A stretch of DNA of 64,000 nt, from the NCBI GenBank assembly GCA_025766275.1, contig JAFKAC010000050.1:372001-436000 (forward strand), in the 5' to 3' direction. Made by a program: the position numbers and the translations under genes. Origin of the DNA: Lactarius indigo. Taxonomy: Eukaryota; Basidiomycota; Agaricomycetes; Russulales; Russulaceae. Position 1 is the stretch's first letter. The number at the start of each line of letters is the position of its first letter. Shown here one piece after another: positions 11,545-22,684 of the stretch. The notes beneath the pieces were generated by a model that was given only the letters and a program-made list of their open reading frames with translations, did no database searches and had not been told where the DNA came from.

Positions 11545-12397
11545 GCGGGCGGGGGGGCTCAGCAGTGAGATAGGCCAAAAGGGCGCATATACAGTAGCGT
11601 GAAGAAGAGCGGGGGAAGGAAATTAGGCGGGAGAGAGGGGAAGGTATCGCACAAGGTTTGATTTTACAATGGAGTAGGCAAACTCGGAAAAGGGATTCTA
11701 TATTTTTTTTGGCTGTGAGACCCGAATGATAGCGTTCGAATTTGGACTTACGTTTAAGGAAAGGAAAACGACTAGCATAACATTGGGGACACTTGCTTGG
11801 TGGTGGTCCACGGTGTCGTCGATGGGTGCTTAAGTTAGTTTAGTGCTGTCCATCTACAAATCCCAGAATGGAATCGTTGCCACGTGCAATCACAATCTCG
11901 GCTCTCCCTCTTCCCGACCTCTTATTTTTTTTTTTTTTTCTCGATTGTGCTGTGCTATAGGCCGGTACGAGTGAATGGGGTCACAAATATCCCGAATTTT
12001 GTGTTTGAGACTGAGACACACCAAACGATTCCTTGTCAATGGTTCAACAACTTTTTGGCCTGGTCCGCTTTCGGTGATGCCTCTGATGGTCCTTACGCGA
12101 TCTCTGTTATTCGAAATGATGCGACACAATCGATGGCACTTGGCGGTGCCTAAGAGCCGTCCAAGTAACGCAACTTCTCACTCCCTGTACTTGTCATCTG
12201 TCATGTTTGTTACCACGGTCCAGTGAAATCCCTCCTCCCAGCGTACAGCACTACCGTAGTAGAAAGATATGAGTTATATTCGCGGCCTCGATCAGCAACC
12301 ACCCCATCTTCAACCTCCAACACAACGCACTTTCCTTATGGCAACCAGATTCGACACCTTGTCCGATGTTGCTCCACGCGCTTTTCGGCCGATACAC
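11545..12397. other. Intergenic between divergent-spaced minus-strand genes
   Basis: This spacer holds the promoter side of the gene that starts at 11544 and the 3' side of the E1 gene that ends at 12398. T-runs occur at about 11703-11710 and 11925-11939. No coding frame with recognisable content was seen. Confidence 0.4.
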
Positions 12398-15300
12398 TCA
12401 GAGGCCCTCATATGCCCCTTTGATTACTGCCTCTTGCTGGGTGCGATACAGCTTACCAACGCCAGGCGCAGGCACCGCGTCCTCGTGACGTCCGTGATAC
12501 ACCAGTGGTCTCCCGAGGACCTGAGCTACGCGTGGTGCGACGTGCGTCCAAGCCCCCTGGTTACGCGGCTCCTCCTGTACCCAGCGCACCTCACCGGCAC
12601 CGCGGAGCACCTCGCGTAGCGCATCGAATGGGAACGGGCACAACTCTTCCAATCTGACGAGCGCGACCCGCTCCTGGAGCCCCAGCGCCTCCCGCTCTTT
12701 TACGAGATCATAGTACAGCTTCCCCGAGACGAGAACAACGCGCTCGGCGTGCTGCGCTTCAACGAGTGGGTCGCGCAGCACCGGCTGGAATGTTCGCGAC
12801 TCCTCCAGATCGGACAATGACGAAGATGCGGCCTGTGGAATCGGATCAATCAACCCTCTCACGCATGAACTAAAAAAAGGTACATACAGGAAGACGCAAA
12901 AGACCTTTCGGCGCACCAACGATCAGCGGCTTCCGGAAGTTGCGCTTGATCTGACGGCGGAGCAGATGGAAGTATTGCGCCGGGGTCGTTGGAAAGGTGA
13001 CGTGCATGTTCACATTCGCACGCGTATCAGTAACCTCGAAGCGGTCATCCGTGAGCTACGTGCGAAGGTCAGTCAAACGTGTCACTCCAGCAGTACTGGA
13101 CCCAACCTGTAGCATGCGCTCCAGCCGTGAGGATGAGTGTTCCGGGCCAGCACCATCAAGGCCGTGAGGGAGAAGTAGGACGATGCCGCTCTGTTTCAGC
13201 CACTTGGCTTTTTAAGAGATCAAAACATCAGATTCAATGGACATCAGGGACATAGCATGGTTTCAAGTTACATACTCTCTGCGGATGAGATGAAAGTGTC
13301 GATGACGACCTGTAGTTATGAATACGAATTAATTTTCCCAGGGGATCCCAATATGCCTCACCTGAGCACCATTAAAAAAGTCCCCAAACTGCAAGCAACG
13401 ATCAACGCGAGATTAGCGTGTTGGCTAGTATTTCCAAATCAAGTCACATGTACCTGAGCTTCCCAAATCGGCAACATGTTCGGCTTCTCCCAGCTCAAGC
13501 CATACTCAAACTGCGCATTTCCAGTTTTAGAAAGTCATGAACCAGTGAATTGAAGCGAGACTTACGCCGAGAACGGCCAGCTCGCTCAAAGAACCTGGAT
13601 AAGATAGAATCGTTTCTCGGTCGATACGCCACATATAGAAGCACATACTATTTGCGAGCTCGAGTTTTCCTGGTGAACCTAATTCCGTATTCAGAGGAAC
13701 GACGACGGACTCCGTCCTCTGGTCAACGAGCATGGCATGCCTGCACAGCCCCACAAATCAGCGCTCTTCACTGGTCCCAATTGACCGGCCACAAACCTCT
13801 GGCTAAATGTTCCGCGACCTACATCTTGCCCCGAGATACGGACATCGCACCCTTCCAACATCAAAGATCCGAACGCCATAGCCTGAGAACCGTTGCCCGA
13901 ACATCAGCCGGAACGTTCCGGAGAGACTGCTCGTTCCTCACCTCGGCGGTAGCCCAGTCCAAACCAACGCCCTTCTCAATAGCCTGCAACCGGTGCTTCA
14001 CGTGGCGTTGCAGTCGTGGATGGATTTCCTGCTCATGCGTCAACAGGTCAAGGCCGTTGTAGTAATGTATGGGCGCACAAAGCCCGCAGGAACCGCGACG
14101 CTCGCACGTCCGGCTTTCTCAAGCACTTCGCGTGCCACGCCCGTCACGGGATCATGTTCGGCTTTTTCGGATGCGGGCCAAACTAGGCCTTCCCATTGGC
14201 CTTGCAACATTGTTGTAGTTGGAACATACGCGTCTGCTTGAGCTAGCTCGGCGTCCAGTTGACCACGTATCGCATCACGCACGCCTCGGGCATCGGCAGA
14301 CGTAAGAACATCATCCGACTGGACTCAAGCCCTTCAGAAACGAGGTCACGAGAGGGGACAGGTCCAAGAAACGCACGATCAGTCCTTCTTCGTACAGCGC
14401 AGGGACCGATTTTCTAGACCTGATCTTCTCGTACATCAACGGCTGAGTGAATGCAGGTTCGTCCAACTCATTGTGGCCCCTGTGAGTGTCGGTATGCTCA
14501 GTACGATCCATGATCGACGGTAGAAGAGACGTGCCAGCGGCGGTAAACGAGAAGGTCGATTATGACATCCTTGCGGAATTGATGCCGATATTGGAAAGCG
14601 ATATCGATAGCGCGAGCGACATCTGCAAAGGGTGGTGAGTAGAAGAAGCTAAGAAAGATGGCCCCCCTGCCTTCCGGGTAGTCTCCATTGACGTGAAGTA
14701 CGGGAGCGTTGATCATCTTGCCAACATCAGAGCAATACAAGGAAGAACGCGCGCTCGAAGCAGGAGTTGTGTACCCAATACTACAGGAACTGTTTCAGCA
14801 GGATGTCGGCTATGTTGAAAAAAGACTTACTTGTTACTAGACATATGAAGTCTACATTAGAAACGAGGTCAAGAAGGCACTCACTTGACAACTATGTGAA
14901 CGCTTCCCCCACTCGTGAAATGGGGAAGATTGCCTGATGTACTTGGTGAATCAAGGGAATTCAAATGCTTTGTACGAACTCACTCAGACCAAGCGTCTCC
15001 ATTACCACGCCCTGCCCGGTGAAGCTTGCATCGCCATGTAATTGAACGCACATTGCCTTGTCACCCAGCTTGCAGTCGCTTGGAGAAATATTGAGGAGCG
15101 AGTATTGCTTCGCCCGCGTTTTCCCGAGCGCAACGGGGCTCACAGCCTCCAAGTGCGAAGGGTTGGGTAACAAAGACAGGTTAATGTCGGAGCCTTCGTA
15201 CGACAACGTTGGCGACGCGGCTGGGGGACTTTCAACATGGGTGGCAGATGGAAGCAGGATGGTCTCACCTAAGTGACTGACGACATCGCCAGTTGCTCCC

Positions 15301-16330
15301 AACTCTTCGGGAATCTCGTAGCCACCCTTGATTTTGTGAAAGAGAGAAGCCGGCGATAGCTGTAGCAAACCCGTCAATAAGTTCAGACGGCCTCTGTGGG
15401 GCATAGCGAGCACGATATGTTCCACACCGGCTGTTACAAAAACTCGAATGAGCGAAGACGTTTTAAATGCCGAGAAATAAAAGGCCTCAGACCTCGAGCC
15501 GCAACCGAGAACAATGCGTCGAGCGCGGGGATCATCGATTCGCCGCCTTCCAGACCATAGCGCTTCAAGTTGGGAAACTTCAGCTGGAGGAACTGATCGA
15601 GCGTCTCGCTGTGCACGAGAAGTTCATGGATGCGCTTCTTCTGGCGAACGTCTAGAAGCGGCGGCGTGCGCGCTTCCAGGATATGCGAGAACCAGAGACG
15701 CTCGGTCTTGGACGAGGAGTGCATGTACTCGTATGCGATGCGCCCCACGTACACCGAGTGGAGGTGGTTCGTGATGTCGTGCAGGGTCCAATGCTCCGGA
15801 GTTTCGGGCGCCTCGCCAACGCGTTTCGTCCATAATATCCCGTTGACGTCGTACGACTTTGCGCCATCAACGAGCCCATACCGCTTGGCGTCGAGCGCGC
15901 CAACGTCCTCGCGATGGAGCAGGTCCAGGGGGTCTATGCGTGCAGCACGGTGCCCATGCATGCGGAGCGAGTCGACATATCGGAGGAGAGGCGCATTTTT
16001 GTCACGGTTCTGCAGTTGCGTGGCAGAATCTGGGGAAGAAGGGAATGTGGTCAGGCACGTCACTTGGTAGAGAATGCAACGGGTCTAGGACTCCGATAAC
16101 GGAGGCATATATGTCGCAGGGCCCCCGCGTGCCAAAAAAACTAACTCACAGTCGGGCAATGTGAACTCGCGTGGCTTGCGAAACCCAAAAGATTCGTCCT
16201 GATAGTACCGGCGTGTATCCAGCGCCTTTCGAAACTGCCGAATGGATGAACGTTGGATCAGAGAGGGCATAATGACTCCCGCACGCGTCTGGCTCCTTGT
16301 GAGCTGCGCGGTTGTATGGCGAGAAAGCAA
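12398..16330 (-). CDS. DHTKD1-type 2-oxo acid (2-oxoadipate/2-oxoglutarate) dehydrogenase E1
   Basis: A thiamine-diphosphate-dependent E1 subunit that decarboxylates a 2-oxo acid and passes the acyl group to the E2 lipoyl protein in mitochondria. About a dozen short exons remain readable to a stop at 12398. In order: a basic, mitochondrial-like N-terminus ([18 protein letters not shown]); [75 protein letters not shown]; the ThDP motif [25 protein letters not shown] and [81 protein letters not shown]; and [18 protein letters not shown] near the end. The pattern fits the DHTKD1 branch (2-oxoadipate, lysine/tryptophan degradation) better than Kgd1, but substrate cannot be fixed from sequence. 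Start is at 16330 or the downstream ATG at 16270. One intron (14480-14534) appears to use a GC donor. Confidence 0.85.
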
Positions 16331-17493
16331 GCACCCAGTTACGTCACAGTCGTCGTAGTCAGTGCGAGAGTGTAACGTGTAACTTTCACAATTGGAGGAA
16401 GGACCATTGGGGTTTCGATCGGCCGGAACTTCTGGTATGGCGTAACATGGCGGCTAGACTGAATAACCGTTGGTCATCGGCGCATCAGCCACCTTACTAG
16501 TTCAACTTGAACACAAACATTATATGTCACTCTAGCAGCACTAGGAGGGACTAGCAGCAGTATTAGTGTGGCACTAGTACTATAGATCTAGTGCACTCTA
16601 ACAGTACTAGTTGCGTTTCCTTTTTCCCATACTGTAAAGTTCAAACGTTCGGGTTTCGCTTACGGTCCTGCCAGTGAGGCCTGAGGCACCTTGGGCCTTG
16701 CCTTGCACCAAGTAAGAAACTGGCAGCGTGAAAATCCTCGTGTTACTACTACTATCTGTTGTTTAAACTTCCGTTCGATTCGGTTCGAGTTATAGTACTG
16801 CTTTGTGGTCAATCCTGCTAGTGGTACAGTGTCAAGCTCCAAGCGAGGACATAGTAACCAACAAGGTAACCAACAACCCACTGACGTCACTCTGCAGCTA
16901 CCCGCAAGTTCTGGAAGCGCACAGGCAACCTGAACTTGAACTGCAAGTCAACATGGAAGTTCCCCTGTGGAATTTACTGGAGTATGCTGTGCTAGGGGTG
17001 CCAATCCGTTGCCTAGATGGCCGACCACAGATCGAAGGTGGATGTCACTGGCACCACTACAGCACCGTGCAGCTGCCACAGCTACTCGGGATCGGTGTTG
17101 AATTCCTCACTTCCGAGTCTTCGGCGACGCCCCAGATAAAGTCACATTCGATATCTGGCCCCGTAATTAGGGCTTCACTGTTGGCCGTAATATCCTGGGA
17201 GATGAGGAAGGCAGCCTGGGGCATACTGCCATGAGGATAGCATCCATTTGGGCTGGTCGTGCGACTCGTGTAACAGTATGCGAGGTCTAGTATCACAATT
17301 ACAAGTTCCGATTTTACCACGGCTAACTCTACTCGTGAACGAGAGACGCACGGAGCTATCGGATCAGAACACTACCTTTCAATAGGACAAGTCATTATGT
17401 ACATAATTCTATTCTGTGACTGTGTTTTGTAGTAATTTTACTTCTTTCAGACGCCCCAATCAGAGCGATAAAGTCCCGTCACTGCTGCCACTA
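16331..17493. other. Intergenic with a short CTAG-rich block
   Basis: No recognised gene. An open frame of 143 codons at 16803-17234 (plus) has no recognisable motif and no splice support. At about 16525-16612 there is a dense run of CACTAG/CTAGTG/AGTACT words, including the small inverted pair GCACTAG...CTAGTGC around 16572-16596. It may be the remnant of a small element, but no target duplication was found. Confidence 0.35.
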
Positions 17494-18736
17494 TCACGAT
17501 AGCATTTTCATCAGCTTCAGAAAAAATGGGCTCGAAGAAGACTTGGGGCACTTGTCCAGGTCCAGGCTGCCATTCATGGTTGTACTAGGGGCGATGCTTT
17601 CATCGTACTCGGGAGTGTCATCTTTGTCTTCACAAGCCTCGCGGCCTGGCTGCTCTTTGTGCGCCCTGAAGCCCCCGCGTCGTGACACCCAGCTCCGCAC
17701 CTTGGATATGACCTCATAACGTGACACCGTGACCAGGTTCCACACCTTGGATATGGCCGCGCAGGAAATACTGCCGATCACCAATATGCACTGTGCCCAC
17801 TGCATTGCGGCTGGTGGCAGTGGCGTGCCGTCGCTACTCACAAGCGTGATGTCCAAAGGTGTGTATGGTGATGAACTAGAAGCAGTTGGCGAGGGACTAG
17901 AAGCCGGTGGAGAGGGATCAGAGGTGGGTGGTGGCGAATTATGAGGATGTGGACCAGGAGGGAATGGTCCGTGAGGGGGTTGGGGATCCCAGGGATTACC
18001 ACCGTCCATCCCGCCTCCGCGCGGGACGAGACTCGACTTTCCACCCGTTGCCACATCAGCTGGGGTGGTCAAAAACGTGCCCAAGACATCGGGCGTTATT
18101 GTGGTCACCATCGGCAGCGCAGTGCCGTCTGTCGCACTAGCGCCGCCAGTGCCAAGCGAGGGCATTGCCTCAAGCACCACTAAGTCGCAGGATCCCATCT
18201 GGGCCAATACCTCAGTAGGCTGAGGCAGCGCAGATGGCTTCACAATAACTGGTCCTGGACCTATGCCCATTCCATTGCTAGATGGCATCGCACTCGTATA
18301 TTCTTTCTCTTCTTGATTCTGTTGTTGCTGCTTTGCCTGTGGTATTGTGGGAGTGGGTCTCTCGTCCTGTCACATACATCGGAATCAATGCCATGACTTC
18401 CACAGAAATATGAAGGATCTCGCGAAGTTACTCACTGTTATCATTTGATCCCTATGGACGAGTGTCGGCCTCAAGCCCGAGCTCGAGCTAGAAGGTGCGA
18501 GGTGCGCTTGTTCATTCAATACACGTGCCGCTGGACTCCTACGATATATGTTCAACAATAAACAAATGACTCAGAATCGTAGGGTAAGGAAGCTCTTACC
18601 TTTCTGTAGCCTGAGGTGGACGCACAGCATACGGGGGCACCGGGGATGCACCGACACAAGTCTTGGGCAGACAGCAGTTCGAAACGACGAAGATAGTAGT
18701 CGCTATCTTGAGCATAGTATACGGAGCCGTCTTCAT
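17494..18736 (-). CDS. Predicted secreted or membrane-anchored proline-rich protein, function unknown
   Basis: Three exons, 18736-18600, 18538-18436 and 18366-17494, join in frame to 370 aa with GT-AG introns. The start MKTAPYTMLKIATTIFVVSN followed by a Cys-rich, small-residue stretch looks like a cleavable signal peptide (about residues 1-30). A Gln-rich segment and a long Pro/Ser/Gly region follow (about residues 200-250). A hydrophobic helix at about residues 268-287 (WAQCILVIGSISCAAISKVW) could span the membrane. The tail is charged (KEQPGREACEDKDDTPEYDE). The layout suggests a cell-wall or surface protein with a short cytoplasmic tail. No family was recognised. Confidence 0.65.
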
Positions 18737-20188
18737 TTTCCTGAGCGAGTGGGAATAACTCAAAAGATGAAGAGGTGTTGTGGTATGCTCCTCTGAGCAC
18801 GGGTATTTAAAGAGTGTCGGTCTCTGGGCACTCCCAGAGCACTCGGCCTAGTATCGCATCCGAGTCGCGCAGTGCTGCGACGAATGTTCGCGAGGAGGAT
18901 GAGTGCCAGGCTGCCAGCTCGGTGCCATGGACTAGCACAATACAGTCTTGAATCCAATACGTCCGATCCTCGGTCGGTACTCAAACACCGACAGAGTCAT
19001 CATTGCAATATGCAGACAATACCGTGACGAGAATGGTGCCAACCAAAGCAACGTTCCTACAGTCCGCAATATACTCACGATAGCCACCGAGATGGCCCAG
19101 CGGCTTCTGTTGACCTGTGCGACGTTATCTGGGACTCACGCGGCCTGAGCTAGAGAGTTTGGCACACAACGCATAGTTCCCGAGCCAAAGCGTGCACTAA
19201 GCTGATCAACGGGAATTATATGGGTCCTTGGAAAGACTTGGTAATTCGGCGCTTTTCGACCCTAGGTCGCGTCTTTGTAATTTAATTGGAGCACCCAACG
19301 GCGTGCCCTTGAGGAATGTACATCAGGTGTTGTGCCCCAACTCCCCACGAGGGCGCCACGTGTTGCAACCTCGAGACGCCTGGGGTCTCTGGTGCCTTTT
19401 TTTTTTTTCCCACACAATGGGCAAAGGCGGTGCCATGAAATTCATACGGTGCCCCCATGACACAACAAACGAAAGAACCCCTAGATCAACAGCGTCTATT
19501 GCACATTTACAGTGGCCAAAGGCAACACAACACAGTCTGTCGCCCCTCATTAATGAGGAATCACCAAACTTGAACCAGATGGTTGGTTCATATACCTCGC
19601 TCTCATCCTGCTTGTTGGTCACTCGGCGGTCACTTCGTATATGAACATATACGAACATTAGTAGTAGATGGGCTGGTTCACGGTGCCCACACGGAGTCAT
19701 GCTGGTTCCTAGTACTTTCGCAACCGCTTACACGCTTTGGTTCCCTTCAGGAAATCTACACACGCCATTCAACCGCAACAGGTCCCGAAATGTTTCTGCA
19801 ATAGCAGTCACGGTCAGCAATGTGAGGGTGCATGGCACGGCCTTGGTTCGCCACACAGAGACTCAGACGAGAATCTGCGGCTCCGTCTAACTCAAACGAG
19901 CGCCAACTATCACGTGCCCGTGGGATACTGCCAGATGCAAATTCGGTGCAGGTTGGACACCAGCGAGCAGAAGTTCATGGATGGCGCGATAGCAGGTAAG
20001 GATTTTCCGAATATTCTTTCAGCTTGTGTTACGTGAATCAACTACATACGGGCTGTCATTTGCGTAGGGGATTGCGTCAGGGAAGTATGAGATGTAGAGA
20101 AACAGGACATGAGTATATGGCGTCATGTAACACCTAAGCCGCATGAAAATGTAGAGTACAGGGCTGATCCTGGCATAAGAAACTGCGT
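18737..20188. other. Intergenic, no gene recognised
   Basis: About 1.45 kb without a convincing gene. The 138-codon frame at 19228-19644 and its overlapping antisense frame have no recognisable motif. A small inverted repeat, GTTCATATAC...GTATATGAAC, lies near 19586-19645. The segment separates the proline-rich protein gene from the 3' end of RPS6. Confidence 0.4.
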
Positions 20189-21201
20189 TTAAGCCGTCCT
20201 GCAAGTTTGAGGTAAGCCTTCCTGCGCTGTCCAACGCATAGATAATAAAACAAACGAACTTCTTATGTGATGCCTTGAAGGCAGCGGCCTTTTCCTTCTT
20301 CTCTGCGATGCGTTTTGCAATAAGGGCGCTGGAAGAAACGTACATAGTCAGACGTTATGAGAAGGGAAGGAGGGATACGACGTACTCGAATTCTGTCTTC
20401 TGTTCCTTCTGGTGTTCAAACCGGCGAATCTTAAGAGCGCGAAGGTGACGACGGCGCTGGAGACGTAAGGGAGTAACCAGCCGCTGGATCTTAGGACTGG
20501 CAAACAAAACAAAAAAGTAGTGTGCGTCAGCCGTCGCGTATTCCTCAGAAGTAGAGTATAATGTGACTCACGCCTTGTGATAGGGCTTGGCACCCTCCTT
20601 CTTTTGGGATGTGACCTCACGCCTGACGACGTACTTGCGCACATCATCCTCCTTGGAGAGGTTGAAGAATTTGCGGATTTTGGTCGCACGCTTGGGGCCG
20701 AGACGCTTGGGTAGGACAGTGTCGGTGAGGCCGGGAAGTTCGTCGTCACCCTTCTTGACGATGATAAGCGAAAGGACGGCAATATCGGGCCCGACGATGC
20801 AGCCGCGGACGGACTTGCGGCGCCGCTCGCCCTTGCGCCGCTCACGATAGCACGAGTGGCCATCGGCAAGAAGGAGGCGGACACGGTGAGGAACGAGGAC
20901 ACCCTGTTTCATGGGGAAACCCTGCTTGTCGTTACCACCAGAGATGCGGAAGATATAGCCCTTAAACTCGTCGCCAACAGCTTCTCCAGGTACTTCTTGG
21001 GACAACTTCTTGTCATAGAAGACGCGACTGGAAAGTAAAGGTCAAACCTCTATGCAAACGAAAGTGGAGATTCCTCACTATTTCCTCTCGTCGTCAATAT
21101 CGATAGTCTTCTGTTGCCCCGTTGCGGGGTCTGTATTACAAAGATCGAGTAAACGGAGAGCGTAGCAAGCATGAGGACGCACTGGCGATGTTGAGCTTCA
21201 T
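20189..21201 (-). CDS. RPS6: 40S ribosomal protein S6 (eS6)
   Basis: Component of the small ribosomal subunit, target of TOR/S6-kinase signalling in many eukaryotes. Six exons: 21201-21183, 21130-21079, 21027-20572, 20496-20386, 20328-20260 and 20198-20189 give 238 aa, the normal eS6 length. Diagnostic text includes [73 protein letters not shown] and the basic C-terminal repeat [20 protein letters not shown]. The last tiny exon (ending KKTA) is inferred from the best donor/acceptor pair and is the least certain part. It is transcribed away from RPS13, with 332 bp between the two start codons. Confidence 0.93.
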
Positions 21202-21533
21202 AGTGGAATAAAGTTAAATTGACCAAAGTGTGGTATTTGGCTAGAAGATGGTTGAATGGCCGTGAGACCGTCGGCGGCGACGACGTCGATAATGAATCAG
21301 TCTAGCGGGAAGCCTTGAAGGCCAACTGAACTAGCAGGGAAAAATAAGGTTTGGAACTGTACAGCTCATCTAAGCCACAAAGTCACGCGTGACACCCACA
21401 CCGCTCGTCGCGTCCACCAACAATCTCAAGTCGGGTATCACCTCAAGTTCAAGACTTTTTCGCCTTAAAATACGTGTGTGACCCGCTGCGGCCTTCAGAC
21501 CATGTTTCTCATTTGTTTCGTTACAGTATCGCC
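21202..21533. promoter_or_regulatory. Shared promoter region of RPS6 and RPS13
   Basis: This 332-bp gap lies between the start codons of two ribosomal protein genes in head-to-head arrangement, so it must carry both promoters and both 5' leaders. A pyrimidine-rich stretch ending TTACAG just before the RPS13 ATG (about 21505-21527) could be the end of a leader intron. No specific ribosomal-protein promoter motif was identified. Confidence 0.55.
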
Positions 21534-22110
21534 ATGGGTCGTATGCACGCTCCCGGAAAGGGCATTTGTACGTTTGACTATACCCCGGAGATCAAGTGAC
21601 ACTTTCTGAAGCCGACTCAATCTAGCGTCCTCTGCCCTACCTTACCGCCGATCCCCTCCATCGTGGTTAAAAACGACACCCGATGACGTTGTCGAGAACA
21701 TCATTAAGCTCGCGCGCAAGGGTCTCACACCGTCGCAGATTGGTGTTGCCCTGCGTGACTCGCACGGTATCCCCCAAGTGCGTTTCGTCACGGGTAACAA
21801 AATCCTACGTATCCTCAAGTCGAATGGTGCGCCTCCTTTCACCCCTTTGCGGAGGTCGGTTCTGACTGGGGCACACGGCGGTTGCGCAGGTCTTGCACCC
21901 TCGATCCCGGAGGACCTCTGGCACTTAATCAAGAAGGCAGTCGCTGTACGAAAGCACCTTGAGACGAACCGCAAGGACAAGGACTCGAAGTTCCGCTTGA
22001 TCTTGATCGAGTCGCGCATTCACCGTCTCGCGCGCTACTATAAGACCAAGCAGCAGATCCCGCCGACATTCAAATATGATTCGGCCACCGCTTCCACACT
22101 GATTGCATGA
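21534..22110 (+). CDS. RPS13: 40S ribosomal protein S13 (uS15)
   Basis: Small-subunit ribosomal protein. Three exons, 21534-21567, 21626-21826 and 21890-22110, encode 151 aa, exactly the usual length. Diagnostic text: [92 protein letters not shown], and the end SATASTLIA. This is the intact copy. A 5'-truncated duplicate of its 3' part lies at 29900-30263, created by the tandem duplication whose left breakpoint falls in exon 2 at 21746-21749. Confidence 0.97.
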
Positions 22111-22684
22111 ACTTCACTGTTTTTGGAGTGTTGGAGGCTGCAGGCATTATTACGGCGCTTTCCTCTGTTCGAGTATGACAATTGGAGAGAATACGATGCA
22201 GGATGTGCGCAAATGGTGTGATATGGTTGGGAATAACCCTTACCAGTAAGATATCTACTTATCACTTCTCTTACGGGGGAGACCTAAGATATAAGAAGAG
22301 GAAGCTGGATAGCGGAGAGACATGGATGTGTAGTATACTGAAAGTGTAGTGCGACAGGGTATTCTGCCCTCAGGCGCACAAAAATGCAAGCAAAAATGAA
22401 TTCAAAAACAAAACAAAAAAACTCTTTGCGAGACGCTACTTGGCTCTCGTTTTGGTGCAGGTTCCGTGGTCACTCGTGGGTAACTGGTGAGAGAAGGAGG
22501 GATGAACAGCACGCGACACGGAACGCTGGCGAAGGGAAAAGGGTGTGCGATTGTTTATTCGGTTTATGAGACAGCGAAGGGGTATCTAATATATATGGGA
22601 GGCAGGTGCATAGAGGATGGGCGAAAGCGCGAAGCGCTTCACGATCGAAAATGAGCACCGGTGGCCGAGCCTACTATGCAACTA
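22111..22684. other. Spacer between convergent RPS13 and glutaminase A
   Basis: Tail-to-tail spacer that must hold both 3' untranslated regions. Up to about 22410 it matches 30264-30570 of unit B; from about 22415 to 22660 the two units differ completely, so one carries an insertion or replacement. No element ends were recognised there. Confidence 0.5.

Noticed and set aside
12398..16330. E1 dehydrogenase as a pseudogene
   Set aside because: At first the pieces seemed broken, but nearly all gaps resolve as short GT-AG introns and the reading frame stays open to the C-terminus.
16525..16612. CTAG-rich block as a MITE
   Set aside because: Only short imperfect inverted words; no terminal repeats with a target duplication could be defined.
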